Below, one piece after another: positions 7,009 to 10,750 of a stretch of 10,750 nt of DNA. Position 1 is the stretch's first letter, and each line of letters starts with the position of its first letter. The stretch lies in contig NZ_JOGX01000111.1 in assembly GCF_000719555.1 (NCBI RefSeq), positions 1 to 10,750 of the forward strand, in the 5' to 3' direction. The notes beneath the pieces were generated by a model that saw nothing but the letters and a program-made list of their open reading frames with translations, was not told the origin of the DNA and did not search any database. Origin of the DNA: Streptomyces sp. NRRL F-5727. Lineage in GTDB: Bacteria > Actinomycetota > Actinomycetes > Streptomycetales > Streptomycetaceae. Made by a program: the position numbers and the translations under genes.

Positions 7009-8085
7009 TCAGATGGCGCCGCCGGAGGTGAGTTCGTCGGCCGCGTTGTTCACGGGCTGCGGGGTGCCGGTGAGGTCGAGGACGAAGAGCGGCAGCCCTA
7101 TCTCGGCGGCGCGCGACCGGGCCTCGGGGGTGTAGCCGGCGAGCGAGAAGAAGACGCTCACGGCGGAGGCGCTGAGCCCGTTCAGCCACAGGCACTCCAC
7201 GGCCCGCAGCCCGGCGGGCCGGGTGCTCGGGTCCACCTGTGCGACGAGCCCGGTGCCGCGCAGGTCCACCCCGGCGGAGTGCCGGTCCTCCGGCTGCACG
7301 ATGTCCCGGAAGCCGAGCCACTGCAGATACGTGGCCGCCGCGGCGACCGCGTCCTGCGCCGTCCGGATCGTCACCGGCCGGAACGCGCCCCGCGCGGTGG
7401 CGGGCTTCGGCGCGGTCGGCGGCAGCGGCACGCGCTCCGGATACCGCTCGGCGAAGGACCGCGGCGGGTTCCCGAACCAGTCCGAGACGGGAGCGGCGGG
7501 CCTGAGCCGCCCGCCCCCGCCGTCGTCGTCCCGGGCGCCGAGCGGGCGTGCCGGGTCGCCGCCGGCCCCGGCGCCGGCGGAGTCGTCGGCAGCGCCCGCG
7601 CGGGGCCGACGCCGCTCGGAGCCGTACCCCTCCTCGGCCCCGCCGCCCTGCCCGCCCTGGCGCCCGGCCTCCGGTCCGGTCCCCGCCCCGGCCTCCGGCG
7701 CGATCTCCGGCGCGATCTCCGGCCCGGTCGCCGGTGCGGTCTCCGGCCCGCTCTCCCCACCGGTCCCGGGCGCGGCTTCCCGCCCCGAGTCCGTCGCCCC
7801 CGCCGGCCGTCCGTCGCCCTCCGCGGGCGGGGCGACCGGGACACGGAGGACCGTGCCGCAGGTGCAGCCCAGTTCCGGGTGGGGCCACTGGTCCTCGCGG
7901 CCGCAGGCGGGGCAGCGGACGGTGACCCACTCGTCGAGCCAGGTGCGGTGCCGGACCGGCTCGGCGGTGGCGTCGGGGACCAGCCGCGGGGCGACCGGGG
8001 TCCCGCACGGACAGGGGTAGGCGGGCGCCGCGTACGCATGGCTCCGCCGGCACTCCGGGCAGCGCACCGTCACCGATTCACCCAC
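7009..8085 (-). CDS. Double zinc-ribbon protein with Mrr-like (degenerate PD-(D/E)xK) C-terminal domain
   Basis: A 358-residue protein in three parts. Residues 5-78 hold two copies of a zinc ribbon with identical spacing: Cys9, 12, 25, 27 and Cys58, 61, 74, 76 (C-x2-C-x12-C-x-C), each opened by VTVRCP and closed by CGT. Residues 79 to about 230 are a disordered Gly/Ala/Pro/Glu linker with tetrapeptide repeats. Residues of about 235-358 resemble the Mrr-type restriction endonuclease fold: a helix with YLQWLGFRDIV, GVDL with Asp274, then LVAQVD, FFSLAGYT and LPLFVLDL. In active members the second motif is Q-x-K; here it is Gln283-Val-Asp285, so the catalytic lysine is absent. It may bind nucleic acid without cutting. 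The GTG at 8085 is chosen because AGGGGG lies 6 nt upstream and the first zinc ribbon follows at once; an ATG at 8154 would add 23 unconvincing residues. First of a leftward trio, divergent from gcl. Domain assignment is by recalled patterns. Confidence 0.7.
   Translation of the reverse strand: MGESVTVRCPECRRSHAYAAPAYPCPCGTPVAPRLVPDATAEPVRHRTWLDEWVTVRCPACGREDQWPHPELGCTCGTVLRVPVAPPAEGDGRPAGATDSGREAAPGTGGESGPETAPATGPEIAPEIAPEAGAGTGPEAGRQGGQGGGAEEGYGSERRRPRAGAADDSAGAGAGGDPARPLGARDDDGGGGRLRPAAPVSDWFGNPPRSFAERYPERVPLPPTAPKPATARGAFRPVTIRTAQDAVAAAATYLQWLGFRDIVQPEDRHSAGVDLRGTGLVAQVDPSTRPAGLRAVECLWLNGLSASAVSVFFSLAGYTPEARSRAAEIGLPLFVLDLTGTPQPVNNAADELTSGGAI
7693..7752. repeat. 12-bp tandem repeat in the linker of the zinc-ribbon protein
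   Basis: Five 12-bp units related to CTCCGGCGCGAT (plus-strand orientation) start at 7693, 7705, 7717, 7729 and 7741; the first two are identical. On the coding strand they give (A/G)-P-x-x tetrapeptides, mostly with Glu third. The 12-bp period keeps the frame, so copy number can change without breaking the protein, as expected for a flexible spacer. Confidence 0.8.
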
Positions 8086-8203
8086 ACCGAACCCCCTCTT
8101 CCCGTTCGCCCATCGTCCACCAATCCGGCCGCGCGGGGGTGCGACTTCGGCCATCGGGGACGGCTCCCGGCCGCCCGGGGGTGCCCGTCTGGTGGGCGAT
8201 CCC

Positions 8204-8232
8204 TTGACGGCTTCCCGACCCCCACCTACATT
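8204..8232 (+). promoter_or_regulatory. gcl promoter (-35 and -10 boxes)
   Basis: TTGACG (8204-8209) and TACATT (8227-8232) are separated by 17 bp, a near-consensus vegetative (HrdB-type) promoter. Transcription should start near 8239, leaving a leader of about 90 nt before gcl. The predicted start falls inside the first of two inverted repeats. Confidence 0.72.
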
Positions 8233-8234
8233 GC

Positions 8235-8270
8235 TTCCGTATAGCAGAACAGTTCTTCCGCATTACGGAA
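8235..8270. promoter_or_regulatory. Two tandem inverted-repeat operators in the gcl leader
   Basis: Site 1 (8235-8249) is TTCCG-N5-CAGAA and site 2 (8256-8270) is TTCCG-N5-CGGAA. Site 2 has perfect 5-bp arms; site 1 differs at one base. Their centres are 21 bp apart, two helical turns, so two dimers could bind the same face. The sites begin just before the predicted transcription start and run downstream, a position that suits a repressor. A third small palindrome, AGAACAGTTCT (8246-8256), bridges them. In S. coelicolor gcl is repressed by AllR, an IclR-family protein of allantoin catabolism, so AllR is the natural candidate; no regulator gene is adjacent. Confidence 0.65.
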
Positions 8271-8328
8271 ACAGGACCGGGCGGCCCGCCCGGCACCTGC
8301 GACCGACCGGCCGAGCAGGAGCACTCCC

Positions 8329-10116
<1,788 letters not shown>

Positions 10117-10120
10117 CCCC

Positions 10121-10134
10121 GCCCCGCACGGGGC
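10121..10134. terminator. Short GC hairpin just after gcl stop
   Basis: GCCCC, GCAC, GGGGC forms a 5-bp stem with a 4-nt loop, beginning 4 nt after the gcl TGA. It is weak alone and may be part of a compound terminator with the larger hairpin at 10168-10208. No T tract follows. Confidence 0.4.
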
Positions 10135-10167
10135 TCCCGCCCGGGCAGCCGCCCGGGCCCCGCCCGC

Positions 10168-10208
10168 CCGCGTGCCCGACCGGCTGCTCCGTCCGGTCGG
10201 GCACGCGG
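10168..10208. terminator. Strong 16-bp-stem terminator hairpin after gcl
   Basis: The arms CCGCGTGCCCGACCGG (10168-10183) and CCGGTCGGGCACGCGG (10193-10208) pair perfectly around a 9-nt loop. There is no T tract, as is usual for Streptomyces terminators. It lies 51 nt after the gcl stop and before the -10 box of the next gene, which supports separate transcription units. Confidence 0.8.
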
Positions 10209-10225
10209 CGCGTCCGACCGGCGGT

Positions 10226-10231
10226 TAGGGT
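10226..10231 (+). promoter_or_regulatory. -10 box of the small downstream gene
   Basis: TAGGGT fits the common Streptomyces -10 sequence. It would give a start near 10238 and a leader of about 23 nt carrying the ribosome site. A good -35 hexamer is not visible; the terminator stem occupies that place. Confidence 0.5.
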
Positions 10232-10260
10232 GGTGCCCCGGCCGGCCCGAGGAGGACGCC

Positions 10261-10656
10261 ATGACCACCGTGACCTGCCTGGTCACCCACGTCGAGCTGG
10301 ACGAGCGCCTGACCACCCGCCGGCAGCTGTCGGTGTCCGCCCGGCTGGAGGCTGAACTCTCCGACGGGGAGGCCGTGGTCCTCCTCGATGACCGGGGCTG
10401 GAGCGAGAGCTTCCTCGGCGACGGCGACATCCGGGCCCACCTCACCCGCGAGTCGATCGAGGAGACCGCCCGCACCGTCGTCGGCCCCGACGAGCCGTAC
10501 GGGGACCAGACCCAGGAGCAGGCCGCCGCCGCCCACTGGGGTGCCCTCGCCGACCTCCTCGCCCGCCGCGGCGTACGCGTCGCGGCCGCCGACCTCGCGG
10601 GCGCCGCGCACCCCGTCGTCCTCGGCGAACGGCTGCGCGGCTGGGCCGGGTTCTAG
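10261..10656 (+). CDS. Small conserved-looking protein of unknown function
   Basis: I do not recognise this 131-residue protein. It is acidic and soluble, with no signal peptide, membrane segment or Cys cluster (one Cys, residue 6). Its pattern suggests alternating strands and helices: a hydrophobic N-terminal strand (VTCLVTHVEL), a strand VVLLDDRGW, an acidic middle, and a helix HWGALADLLARRGV followed by a VRVAAADL strand. ATG 10261 is well supported by AGGAGG (10250-10255) 5 nt upstream and by the TAGGGT box. Third-position GC is high throughout and no unusual codons stand out, so it is very likely a real gene. It follows the gcl terminator and so need not be functionally tied to gcl. Its TAG stop overlaps the stop of a leftward frame coming in from the window edge. 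Confidence 0.8.
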   Translation: MTTVTCLVTHVELDERLTTRRQLSVSARLEAELSDGEAVVLLDDRGWSESFLGDGDIRAHLTRESIEETARTVVGPDEPYGDQTQEQAAAAHWGALADLLARRGVRVAAADLAGAAHPVVLGERLRGWAGF

Positions 10657-10750
10657 GTCCTGTCGTCAAACTCCCGTCGTCGCCCGAAGGGCGGCCCCGC
10701 GGCGTCAGGTGCGTGCTCTCGGCGTGCCGGGTGGAAGTCCTCGTACTGGA
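10653..10750 (-). CDS. Partial leftward reading frame, C-terminal 31 residues
   Basis: Read leftward from the window edge, the frame is open for 31 codons (QYEDFHPARREHAP at its upstream end, GRRREFDDRT at its C-terminus) and stops at TAG, which shares CTAG with the stop of the convergent small gene. Residue choice is charged and aromatic rather than the Arg/Pro/Ala monotony of a shadow frame. I cannot name the protein. The sequence has the feel of a motif repeated in streptomycete genomes, so the C-terminus of a transposase or the end of a mobile element is possible. One inverted repeat, CGCCC-GAA-GGGCG, lies at 10681-10693. Start and length lie outside the window. Confidence 0.4.
   Translation of the reverse strand, partial: QYEDFHPARREHAPDAAGPPFGRRREFDDRT

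Noticed and set aside
4254..7031. Very long rightward frame (925 codons) across the second synthetase, the GNAT and the TIGR04222-type gene
   Set aside because: Arg/Gly/Pro-rich shadow translation crossing several well-supported genes on both strands; no domain pattern.
10141..10160. GCCCGGGC repeated twice as a separate terminator
   Set aside because: The units are short self-palindromes without a defined loop and sit beside a far stronger 16-bp stem.

Overview
The window is chromosomal DNA of a streptomycete or a close actinobacterial relative. The G+C content is very high, codons end mostly in G or C, and GTG and ATG starts follow GGAGG-type ribosome sites. Long spurious open frames lie antisense to the real genes. 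The families present (two-gene acyl-CoA synthetase operon, GAF-LuxR regulator, TIGR04222-type membrane protein, Gcl) are typical of Streptomyces. I see no in-frame TTA leucine codon in any called gene, so nothing here looks directly bldA-dependent. No tRNA, rRNA, CRISPR array or complete insertion sequence is visible. From memory, acyl-CoA synthetases near gcl recall the S. coelicolor region around fadD1 and gcl; this was not verified.

Layout. Positions 1-275 are non-coding and C-rich, with degenerate tandem repeats, then a perfect palindrome and a possible leaderless promoter. Next (276-1382, +) is a winged-helix HTH_42 protein of the AlkZ/YcaQ DNA glycosylase superfamily with a Q-A-Q motif. 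It converges on a GAF-LuxR regulator (1399-2217, -). That regulator diverges from a two-gene operon of adenylate-forming enzymes (2324-4006 and 4003-5595, +), which overlap by ATGA. The 106-bp divergent spacer holds two inverted repeats that are good operator candidates. The second synthetase converges on a GNAT acetyltransferase (5592-6119, -), the two stop codons sharing one CTAG.

The GNAT gene is the last of a leftward trio. Reading downstream, the trio is a protein with two zinc ribbons and a Mrr-like nuclease fold (7009-8085), a TIGR04222-type membrane protein (6139-6897), then the GNAT. Divergent from the trio is gcl (8329-10116, +), glyoxylate carboligase, with the best promoter in the window and two tandem TTCCG-N5-CRGAA operators 21 bp apart. 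A strong hairpin ends gcl. A small unknown gene follows (10261-10656, +), and the window ends in a partial leftward reading frame (10653 to the edge).

How the parts fit. The two synthetases probably activate carboxylic or fatty acids to CoA thioesters under control of the divergent regulator. Gcl condenses two glyoxylate into tartronate semialdehyde, the step that returns glyoxylate from purine/allantoin or glycolate breakdown to central metabolism. The zinc-ribbon/pseudo-nuclease, membrane protein and GNAT set has no assigned role and is the most open part of the window. Its nuclease-like domain has Asp where the catalytic Lys should be.
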